A stretch of 64,000 nt of DNA, from the NCBI GenBank assembly GCA_949152475.1, contig OX424556.1, forward strand, positions 14,442,664 to 14,506,663, read 5' to 3'. Below, piece by piece: positions 47,154-59,100 of the stretch (positions within the stretch are counted from its first letter, which is position 1; every line of letters starts with the position of its first letter). Position numbers and translations under genes: made by a program. The notes below the pieces were generated by a model, which searched no databases, was not told the origin of the DNA, and worked only from the letters and a program-made list of their open reading frames with translations. Source of the DNA: Terebella lapidaria. Its lineage: Eukaryota > Annelida > Polychaeta > Terebellida > Terebellidae.

Positions 47154-50100
47154 AGTAACACAGCGAGTGTGGAGGTAGAAGGGCCTCCGAGAGGATGTGA
47201 ACTTTTTCATTCCACATTACTCACGTCAGAGGCACTGAACTTTGTTGCCGAGTTGGTCCAGAGATTTGACAATGATGTTGATGCTGTGGGTACTAATACC
47301 AATATATGCTCAATGCTCAGAAAAAAAAAACTTATATCAATCAGAATCAGAGAATACAAATACTGGTATAGCAGAATGGGATAGTTTCAAATGAAACCAT
47401 TAGAATTATCAAATTTATCGGCCTTTAAAAAATAACATGTGATTTATGAAGAACCTGGTAACATATTTTTACAGGTCAATATTATTATTACTTACATGTA
47501 CACAATGAGTTCCTTGTGTTTCTAATATTTCTGTGATGGTATATTCTCCAAGTGATTGTTTGTTCCACCTGTACATGTATCATGATTACCCAGATGCTCG
47601 GGAGGCGTGTTAGGAGAAAGCTGGAGCTGGATGAAAGCAGACGACTGCCAGATTTCCCGGAGGACTCGAGGGGGGTCAGGTCGGGACACTGGAGCGTCAG
47701 TCCACTGCCAAGACGGCTACAGTGTCGGCATGTTGACCTAGGCGATGTCTCGCCAGCCAACACAGAGCATTTCATATCTGCTCTAAAGTCTACGGCTCAG
47801 GGCATACAGGTACTGACTGGCAGTCACAATAATGACTTTTTTTATTTATAACCTGAGACTCCCGGTGTAAGAAACTTACCTAAAGGCCACATGTACTACC
47901 AAGATATTGATACGGCTGCTTTTATAAAGAGGTCCATGTATAATTATGCTTGAGAACAAATAATTTGTTTTATACATGTATGTACTTAGATCCAAATATA
48001 GGAAGGATACTTTTGACAGATGATAGAGTAAATCTCATGAAATCCTCTGTATATAATAATTGGTGATTTTCCTGATTTCTTGTTGGCTTGCGTTGTTTGG
48101 ACGGCAGCAATGGTTAGGTGTGAAATATGCTCAGTTCCTTGAATATGACTGAGTCATAAATTTTACACCAATTCACAAACTACCGTATATGTTTGCAAGC
48201 AGTCCTCAAGTGCAGTTGCTGGTATATTTTTGGAGTACAGAGAGACTTCAGCCCCGCAGACCGATGCGTTTAGATTACCAGCACCTGGTTTTTGCACTGT
48301 GGTCATGGCCTTTGAATCAGCATGACCACACTACAAACCCAGATTCAAGCAGTCCACATTCTTGGCAAACCTTGTGGACAGTCCTGACTTTCCTCTCCTC
48401 GAGGTTTTCTCCTGATTGTTGATGAAGTTATTTTGATGAGAATGTTAAAAATATCTCACATGCTCAATTTCAATACAACATTTTATCTCTATCCTATCTT
48501 GTACATCTATTCGGTGCAGTTGCGTCATTACTTGATGGTGTCTGTAGGATGGTCATTGGAACAAAAGCAACCAATGAACATTCTACAAAACCTCACCATG
48601 TAAGACTTGTGCAAGGTGTCGCTAACACTAAAAATGAGATACACTTAAGTGCAGAGGTGCCTGTGATTCGGTTAAATGCTTTCCTAAAGCTATGAAAAGT
48701 TATAGTGTTACATGTGTTATATTTTTTTTTATGTATGTGATGATAAATCTATCATATTTCTAGGAGAAAACTAAAAGTCTATTTTAAATATGCCTCACCG
48801 TTTATTCCATGAACTCTCCTCTGGATGTACATGTTTCTCCTGTTCTAAATTCTGTTGTGGTTTGGTCTGGTGTATTCTCCAGACCTTGTTGTCCTGTTGT
48901 TGTCCGATGTTTCTCTGGTTTGTTCTCGGATTGCGGCTGATATTTATACTAGTGACCATGGGTCAGAACCTTCCAAGTGGAGTAAACTGACCACTGCCAT
49001 TGGTCATCAGGGAAAGTGCCGTAAAATCTGTGTCGCTTCATCTGTTCTGACACATAGCTGTATCAAACAGTTTCTTCCTGTGGCCTATCGCTATATGCCA
49101 TACTTGTTTGGTATGTGTATGTTTGTTTGACAGTGTTCCTGTCCCAGGTCCCATGTGCCCTCCTGCTGAGCTAGCCCCCACACAGTCATTGTTCCCTGTC
49201 ACCTGGACACCAGACTCCATGTCAGCCCTGCAAGCTCAGCTAATTATTGGCACTGTCATGTGACAAACAGTGTGACAACATTTCATGCTATCCCTGTATT
49301 TGTTAGTTACGCCATGCTACACTAGCTCATGCTCGCAGCAAACAGCCAATTAGCAGACTGTGTATAACAAGACATCTCAGTGGATACTTGTATATGTATG
49401 TGAAACACAAATAACTTAATTCCAACTTCAAAATGTTGAACAGTAATGTTCAGTTACTTTTACTTGCATTGCTGTTCATTTTGTGAATATTGCTAAGATA
49501 AGGCATCAAATCCAATTTACATGTAAATTCTGCATACTCAAGTACAATGTACTTTCTTGTATTCAGGTTTTGACTAATGTAAAAGTAAATCTTGTCTGAC
49601 ACCTGCAGTGGCTCAACCTTGTAATTGTTATAAATAAGAACAAAAAGTTTAAAGATCATACATGTATGGAATACTTTCCTTCACAAATAATTTTTTAAAA
49701 ACCAACACAAATAAAAAAAGAAGTAGCCCAGCTGTCTTATTAACAGAAAAACTGATATTTTTTTTCTACTGTCACATTTTTACATTTTTGCAAGCATACA
49801 CAATGGGGCTCTGTGTGATAAATCACTAAGAGAACTCTACCAGTACCTGTAAATTTATATTATAATTATGTGTTAAGAGCAATAGTGAGGTGCAAATTAC
49901 AAGCTGCCATCAGCTGTGCAGCTGTCTGGAGTGCAGAATACAGGCCATGCACACAGGTACACAATCTTCTATCTCTGACCAGGTGATATCAATTATTTTG
50001 TAGTGTCTATTGAATCCAGTAGTTATTTACCAATTAAGATCTTATTGCTATGTAACAGTATCATTACATATAATATACCAGTAGTGCATGTACACTGTGG

Positions 50101-53100
50101 TATTATTGTTGTTGATAAAATGGCTTATATGGTGAGAGTTATATATGATAATGCTACATGCAAGTCAGAATCTGCAAAGACAAATTTTGATAACTGAACA
50201 AAGTAATGGCCATCACTGATAGTGATTCTTGCAACATCCCAAAAAAAATTAGCAAAAAAGCTGGTTTTGTGGTAGGCATATACCCGTCCTTACCCATGTT
50301 TGGAATACATGTATGTGTATATTTCTAGTGTTGTGTTGTGTTGGGGAAAAAATACATGTACATGTATATTTCTAGTTTATGTATTTATAAGTAATATGAT
50401 TTATTTATTTTCTTTAGTGTCGATCCTTGTTTATGGATGATAATTTAGAAGTACGACCCTATTGATTTGCATCATGGTGCCATTAGCGATAACAAGAATG
50501 AAACGTGATTTTTTTCGTTAAAATATAAATTACTTGTGGTATCCAGTACATGTAAGAAACTGTACATGTGACGTGAAAATGAGAACTGTGGCCACATTGT
50601 ACAATACATGTATATATGTGATGACATGCTCGTTTGATCTTACCTGGCTTGTGTAGACACTGGTCAATGTTGACAGATTGTTCAGGATCGTGCACTGCCT
50701 GTCTGAGAAGCTGATCAGTGTAGAGTTTCTCTAGGAGCTTGGTCAGTGTCGAGAAATTCCCCAGGATCTTGGACTGCCTGTCCAAGTGGAGGCTGGTCAT
50801 TGCTGCTGTGAAGACCTGGGGCTCCTGTCCCCTTATATAGGCAGGGATCAATCAGGGGCCATGGCAGGGGTGAGGAAGCGAGGAGATTACATATTGGCTG
50901 GGAGTCTATGTAAAATTTAGAGAACAATAGCACACAGCAGGCTTTTGTGGTAACACAATTAATATGATGTGACCCCACAGTTGCTCAGATACATTATCTC
51001 GCATATATGTTAATAAGCATTTAGCACTGATGATGCTTCTGGAGATAGATGATAGCCCTTTGGTCCCTCCTCGCCCCTTCCCTCAGTGGACGGAGGTATC
51101 CTCTAGCTTGTTAACCTCCTTCCTGTGTATTGTGACTATGTTACAGATTTGTCACCTGTGTTCACCTGTGTTACACCTGCAAGGAAATAGCTTCATGTAA
51201 TAGTTATCGTAATTATCATAGATGTACATTGTTTAGTGTACAGATTATTACTGACTTGTGAAGATTTAGCATGTCATTATAGCTTTCTTGTTCAGGGAAA
51301 TTCATGAAATGTGTCCCTTCAGGGAAAAAATATCTCCCCACTGAGGCCTCAATCTTACCCACTCAGGCTGAGCTTTCATTGCTGATACATGTACAAATAT
51401 AAGAATATAATATAATAATATACACATTATATGATATAATATAATATAATATAATATAATAATGTCCTAGGAAACTGGCCAGTATAGTAGTGCCAACTAG
51501 TTCACACAGAACTCAACTTCGCATGTAATGATGACTGATTCGTAAATCAAATTGTACATTAGTGTGAATTAGACAGTATGACATGTAACTTGGTGGTGCA
51601 TGATATTACAAGACTATGTATAGGCTTAATGCTTCCTATCAATTTTGTTTGTAGCTATAACAACCAAGGAAGTGGAATTACACATTGTAGTATAGCAAAA
51701 AATACATAAGATTATAGGGTTTATATCATAATTAATGTGATCAATTTATCAGATATGATTATATTGTTCCTATGGCAATTGATTTCCCAAGCTTGTACCT
51801 GAGGAGCAGGAGTATACATTGTACCCTGTTTGATGACACTGTTTCAGACTGATTTTGATGACGGCCACTGTCCAGTGTGGGCCAATCAACTTCGAGGTCT
51901 CCACAATGTCTACGAGGCAGTGCATAACAAAATACCTGGTAAGTACAGTAGAGTTAGAAACCTGTGTGTGACAGTTCATTATGTACATGTATTGGGCAGA
52001 TGTCTGTCAAAATAAAGTTTTAAATTTAAAGTTTTAAATAAATTATGTACTCCATACTCTCACTAACATGACTATGATGAAAGAAAATCAGTCATATAGA
52101 CATGTAGATAATGTGATGCCAATTTGTTCTGACATTTATAATATGAAAACTGAAAATTACAATTTTTTACACAATGGAGAAGATGTGTATTGATGATGTA
52201 AATTGTAACATAATGCAATTGCAGGTGTTCCTACGATAGACAAAGCGCCAGTTCTGATGCTACGTCCTAGAGCTTGGAACATGGTAGAAAACAACATGCT
52301 GGTTAGTGGCTGTTATGGACAGGCACACGCCATCTGTGCTTTGTGATGTGGAAAATTAGCTGTCATCATGAAAACTTTTCTCATGTTCTGTGTCTGCTCT
52401 TATTGTGTCATGTGTAACTGTTGTTGTTACTGAATATGTGTGAAATGTCAGCTGGAGTAACTAGCCCACTTGCTAATTAGGTGGGCTAAGCTAGAGCAGC
52501 TATATACTGTACAGGATTTTGTATTCTTCTTCTACAAAATTAAAATGATGTCCACAAGTATCACAATCAATGATTTTACATGTGCTTCTTTATGACATCG
52601 CTTGCAGGTTAATGGTAAGGTTGTTCCGGGGCCACTGTTTGACTTTGGACTGCTAATGTTTCACAATGCAAGGGAGCTAATTGAGGCAGATTCTGGTCCC
52701 TTCTTCTATCTCTCAAAGGTAACTTGAGTTGTTGGTTATGTGAAATGGTTTATTGACAGAGGTATGAATATTCACTGGAACAAATTTGAGTGATATTTTT
52801 ATTTCATTTTCGGCTGCCTAAACATACTGAGAAATGAATCTATATCTGAGATGTACGCATGGTGCTATGTATGAGTAGTTTGATGGTATTGTTTTTTGGC
52901 TTGCGCAGCTTGAGGGATACCTGGAAGCCAAACTTTGGAATGACATATTCACATGGACACAGGAAAAGGTCCAGTACATTTGGAATATTGAGAGATAAAT
53001 GATGTGATCCTCAGCTTTACATCATGGGTATTTAGTTATGTGTCTAAACATTTTGACGCACATTTTGTTACAGCTCAGTATTCCGCTGGGTACAATAAAG

Positions 53101-56100
53101 GCTTGTGTTCTCATTGAGAATATCCTGGCATCTTTTGAAATGGAAGAAATTTTATATGAATTGAGAGACCATTCGGCTGGACTCAACTGTGGTATCTGGG
53201 ATTACTCGGCATCATTTGTTAACAAATTTGGTATGTACTATTTCAAGTTTGTACATACGTATAGCAGAAATTATTATGATATTTTATCACTGGAAATGTG
53301 CAAAATCAGTTTGATAGGTGAAATACATTATTTCACTTCGTTTGCAGGCCATCGATCCGAATTTGTGATCCCTGATCGAAGTAAGTATGTTTCAATGGAT
53401 CGACACTTTTTGAAAAGCTACATGGACCTGGTGATCGCCACCTGCCACAGACGCGGTGCTCTGGCAACAGGGGGTATGGCTGCGCTCCTCTTACCCACAC
53501 CAGACCAGCAGCCGGCAGGCAACACTGACAAAACTATCACCAGAGTTACCAGGTACATCTTGTGCATACATGTACATGTACTACATCTTCAGTGTACATT
53601 AAATTTATGTTCAGGTTTTGGTATGCATGTGTTAGTAAATAAAAATTGTACTCCAATGTGGTACAGACACAGGCCTATCTTATCAAGATGTCTTTCTTGT
53701 CCGGTATCTGCAGTGCTAAGCTTGTGGAGATCCAGGCTGGTGCGGACGGGTTCATGGTCTATGACCTCCGGCTCGTGGGCCCCACTCAGGCGCTGTTTGC
53801 TGAACACGCCCCCACAGACAACCAGATCCACGTCAAGCGGTCAGATGTCAACATCACGGCCCGAGACCTGCTGCTCATGCCCACGGTCAGTCAGTCCTCA
53901 TCTCCCCCTTCCCGTCCGTGTACTTGCCCATTGCCAAAAATGTATTTCACTACTGTACCTTGTAAATCCTTCATATGACAAGTTTCAAGAACTTATAATT
54001 ACAACTGTGATAACAACTGTGACCTAATTTTCAGGGAGGTGTCACAACTCAAGGCTTGAAGCATAATATTGGTGTCGGTATATTATTCATCTATGCATGG
54101 CTCTCAGGTAAGCATATTTTCAGCTCATAGAAATTGAGACACAGACTGAAATTGGTCTTTTGAGAATTTAAAATTTTTTGCTCTTGCTTTGATTAGTTGA
54201 GCAACTTTTCAACTCCTGATTGGAGAGTATTTAAACTGCTGTGCAGCTGGAATGGTTGCATATAAATTTTTAGCTGATACGCTATTGTCATGGTTTTTCA
54301 TCAGTCCCTCTGTCGTCTGTCTGGCAAATGAGTTTTTTTTGGCTCGATGAATTTTTCTGAAAATTTAGCAAAATATACTTAGGGCTAATAATACCCTGAG
54401 GCATTTTTTTTTCGCTTTTTCAGTCAGTTTTGGCTGTTTGGCGGCGATTTTAGTATTGAAAATTGCGAATTTGACACAATTTAAAAAAAATTGATGTGAT
54501 AACTTTTTTTTAGGTTACCGGACCTATGGTCCGATAACCTATTGGCATGGCGTTGCGTCCGTCGTCCGTCGTCATCCACATTTTTATCTTTTTTGTTTAC
54601 GGGCGAATTCTTCTGAAATTTTGCACAAAAATACTTAAAATAATTCAGGAAGGAGGTATTTTTTAGTTTTTTGATTTTCGCATTTTTTTCAAAATGGCGG
54701 CCGTTTTCGACGAAAAATGCCTGATTTTGGACTTTGGTGGCCATTTTCTCAAAATCTGTTCAGTAACTTTTTTTCTTTTTGATACATAACACTCCTCATA
54801 TGTACCCCTATGATGTCTGTAAATTTCGTTGCGCTTGAATCGTTCGAAGTGGGCCATTTTGGCCCAAACTCGGCCCAAATGGGACTTTCCCATGTTAAAT
54901 TCTCCTATGCTTTATAATGGGACACATTATGCCTAATATCTCACTTAAGGTGTGATTGCACGTAACTTACCGGTGACTGCACTGAGGCACTTTTCCATTT
55001 ATTTATAATGTGAAAGTAAAGGTAACAAAATCACCGAAACAATACAATCCCCTGACCTAAAACTTGGCTAGCACACACACAAATACGCATGGGTGATGAA
55101 CCGAGACATGGTTTCATAAATGATATCACGAAAGTTGTGCAATTTGATGATTAGATTAATCATTTTATACGTTTCACCAAAACGAAGATTCGAGTGTTCT
55201 GCTTGACAAGCACTGGCTGTTGCATATATTTATTCCTTGTTGTCGTCAAAATAATGAGAATATCTAGGGCTATACTTTCTGTGAGATGAATACAATGAGT
55301 TGAACATTCATAATCCCAAACACCTCAGTGCACCCGAGTGCATATCACCTGTGAGTTTTACTGGCCTCACTAGCTATTTGCTGCACAGCATAATCTTTTC
55401 GCTCGCCCTGTTGTGAGTGTATTTTGTAGACTGAGAAATAGGTCGGAAAATGACATATGAAAACGATGAATTTAACAAATTTAACATTGCTTAGTAAGAA
55501 ACAGAGTCTCGGTTAGTAATCCTTGATGGCTAACAATCAGAAAGGCAAAGTTTCAAGTTGGTTGCAAGTGTGTAAATTCATGAATTTGTTACCTTTATAT
55601 TTGCATTATAAGTGAATGGACAGCTGGTCACTGCCTGGTTCATGACGATCACATGCAATCAATCCTTAATATTGAGATTAGAGACTAGGAATCAATTGTG
55701 GACATATAGGAAATGATATATGCTGAATATCCTCGTGACCTTGAATTTGACCTCTGACCTCAATTCAAGGTCAGAGCTTAAAATGGCTGATAGCTCGCTT
55801 ATTATCGACTCTACAGCTTAGGAATCAATTGTAGACATATAGGAAATGACATATGCTGAATATTCTGATGACCTTGAATTTGACCTTTGACCCCATTTTC
55901 AAGTTCATAGGACAAAATGGCTAATATCTCGCTTGTTATCGACTTTACAGCTTAGGAATCAGTTATGAACATATAGGAAATGATATATGCAGATTATTGT
56001 CATGACCTTGAAGTTGACCTTTGACCTCATTTTCAAGGTCACAGGACAAAATGGCTAATATCTCACTTATTATCGACTCTACAGCTTAGGAATCAATTGT

Positions 56101-59100
56101 GGACACATAGGAAATGATATATGCTTAATATTCTGATGACCTTGAATTTGACCTTTGACCGCATTTTCAAGGTCATAAGACAAAATGGCTAATATCTCGC
56201 TTGTTATCGACTTTACAGCTTAGGAATCAGTTATGAACATATAGGAAATGATATATGCAGATTATTGTCATGACCTTGAATTTGACCTTTGACCTCATTT
56301 TCAAGGTCACAGGACAAAATGTCTAATATCTCACTTATTATCGATTTTACAGCTTAGGAATCATTTGTGGACATGTAGGAAATGATATATGCTGAATATT
56401 CTCGGACCTTGAATTTGACCTCTGACCTCATTTTCGAGGTCCAAGGACAAACTGGCTCATATCTTGCTCCTCTATTGACTGTATGGCTTGGGAATCAATT
56501 GTGGACATGATATAGAAAATGATATACACTGAATATTTTGATGACCTTGAATTTGACCGTTGCCCCTTCATTTTCAAGGCCACAGCACAAAATTGCTAAT
56601 ATCTCTCTGATTATTGAATTTACAGCTTTGTGGACATGATATATGCTTAATATTATATATGCTGAATATTCTCTTGACCATGAATTTAACCAGTGACCAC
56701 GCTAACATCTAAAATATTAAACATTGTCCGGTAACCTATCTTTGGCCCTCGGCCTAATTTTTTTGATTTTCACAATATTTTCAAAATGGCGGCCGTTTTC
56801 GTCGAAAATCGGCCAATTTTGGACTTTGGCGGCCATTTTCTCAAAATCTGTTCAGTAACTTTTTTTCTTTTTTTGCACAAGGATGCCTTATTATGTCCTT
56901 CATAATGTGTATAAGTTTCGTTGCCCTTGATTCGCTGGTCTGCGTGTGGCGGCCATTTTGAATTTGTCGTTTTCGTCAAAAATCGGCCAATTTTGGGCTT
57001 TGGCGGCCATTTTCTCAAAATCTGTTCAGTAACTTTTTTTATTTTTTTGCACAAGGATGCCTTATTATGTCCTCCATGATGTGTATAAGTTTCGTTGCCC
57101 TTGAATCGCTGGTCTGCGTGTGACGGCCATTTTGAATTTTTCGATGGGTCGGTGAAATCGCGTTACTATCCATTTTGGGCCATTTCTTTGCCCCTTTGAA
57201 AAAATTTTCGGACTTAGAAAATTTTCGCCACTTTTTTCCTTCATAATGGGGGCTGCTGTCTGAGTTCACCCAGAACGCTTGAAGATAGAGCTTAGATAAT
57301 GGCACTTTCAAATGGGAAAGTCATATATGGTGATTTGTGTGTTGACCTTGAATTTGACCTTCGATGACCTTGAAAGGTCAAAATGGCCATTCCAATATGG
57401 CCTAAATCCACAAAATGGCCTCTGGAGTGAAAACGCTTGATCATAGAGCTTAGGTTTGTATTATGAGCATATAGGAAGTCTTATATGGCGCAACTTTTGG
57501 TGACCTTGAATTTGACCTTTGATGAACATGAAAGGTCAAAACTGCCATTCCAAAATCGCCTGAAATCCATAAATTGGCCTTTGGAGTGAAAACGCTTGAT
57601 CATAGAGCTTAGGTTTGTATTATGAGCATATAGGAAGTCATATATGGCGCAACTATTGCTGACCTTGAATTCGACCTTTGATGACCTTGAAAGGTCAAAG
57701 CGGCCATTCCAAAATGGCCTGAAATCCACAAATTGGCCTCTGGAGTGAAAACGCTTGATCATAGAGCTTAGGTTTGTATTATGAGCATATAGGAAGTCAT
57801 ATATGGCGCAACTATTGGTGACCTCGAAATCGACCTTTGAAGACCTTGAAAGGTCAAATCGGCCATTCCAAAATGGCCTGAAATCCACAAATTGGCCTCT
57901 GGAGTGAAAACGCTTGATCATAGAGCTTAAGTTTGTATTATGAGCATATAGGAAGTCATATATGGCACAACTTTTGGTGACCTTGAACTTGACCTCAGAT
58001 GACCTTGAGTGCTAAATCTCAAGGTCACATGTAAAAATTGTCCGGTAACCTATTTCAGCCCTTGGGCTAATTTTTGAAAGGGTAGGCAAAAAAAAACTTT
58101 TTGTCCAAAATCAAGTCATTATTCGTTTTGAGACATTTCCAGCAAAAAAAAATTTTTTTTTTGTCCATTGAAAAATTTTTAGGACTGAAAATTTCACCCA
58201 ATTTTTCCTTCATAATATATAATAGGAGTTTTGTGGTGTAGACTCCTAGAACACTTCAAGATAGAGCCTAAGTATTGGCACATTCAAATGGGAAATCATA
58301 TATTGCGGTTTGAATGGTGACCTTGGATATGACCTTCAATGACCTTGGAAGGTCAAAACGACCTTTTGTTGTTGAAGGAAACAATGATTTTTGTCTTTGG
58401 CGGCCATTTTCTCAAAATCTATTCAGACAATTTTCCTCGAAAGACATAAGATTCTCCCTATGTACCTTTGTGATGTGTATAAGTTTTGTTGTCTTTGAAT
58501 CGACTGTCTGTTAAAATATGTCATTAACGAAAAAAAAATTTCAAGATGTAACTTGATTTCGTAATATAGTCCATACAGAGAATGTGTTTCTATCAACATT
58601 TATGAACATTTTTTAACATATAGATTTTAACATCAGTGTAACAATTTATATGTATTCAGTATTCTACGCAATTCTCATGATTGCCGGTAAGTTACAGCAC
58701 CCTTGGTGCTATGTTTATCCATTGAGCACATTCACTTACCATGATGAAAAATTCCTTACTTTCTGATTTATAGGTCAGGGACACTATTACCATAAAGGGG
58801 CTGTTGAAGACTCGGCCACAGCTGAAATATCTAGGTCACAGGTACAGTTTTGTTTTTCACTTTTCAGCTCACTGGCCCATGTGGCTGATAAAATATTGGC
58901 ATCGCCTGTACGTCAATCTGTCAAAATATTTCTTCGGCCTGATCTTTTTCCCTACATGTATTTGTGGCTATTATAATCTGGAATATTTCTACTTCCCTTA
59001 AATTTTACTGTTTGAACTTTTTTTCCAATTCTATGTGAGGATGACATTTTACGGATATGTCATTTACGTGTATTTCATGTACATGTATGCATGAAGATTG

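Larger units (their letters stand above)
47810..51847 (+). other. intron 2 of malate synthase, 4.0 kb
   Basis: Mostly AT-rich unique-looking DNA with CATGTACATG microsatellites and an (AATAT)n run at about 51405-51460. It contains one odd minus-strand segment at 50644-50840 with a TATA-like box, an open frame and a splice donor, listed separately. No other feature was recognised. Confidence 0.5.
54511..56760 (+). mobile_element. tandem-repeat-cored Helentron-like element A, in malate synthase intron 10
   Basis: The left end TAGGTTACCGGAC (54511-54523) is exactly inverted as GTCCGGTAACCTA at 56726-56738. The left repeat also folds with the next bases (GGTTACCGGACC/GGTCCGATAACC) and is followed by a GCGTCCGTCGTCCGTC run. 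The core carries the 134-bp array. After the right repeat a stem GGCCCTCGGCC and AATTTT close the element. This order (subterminal inverted repeat, GTCC-rich run, tandem core, inverted repeat, 3' stem) parallels the 13-16 kb element. No coding sequence is present. Classification as HINE/pearl-like is inferred. Confidence 0.6.

Noticed and set aside
53038..54027. 329-codon plus-strand open frame as one exon
   Set aside because: It runs through two malate synthase exons, an in-frame intron and then out-of-frame exon; homology and splice sites support separate exons.
57481..57921. 146-codon minus-strand repeat protein
   Set aside because: By-product of a 159-bp tandem unit, a multiple of three, inside a transposable element.
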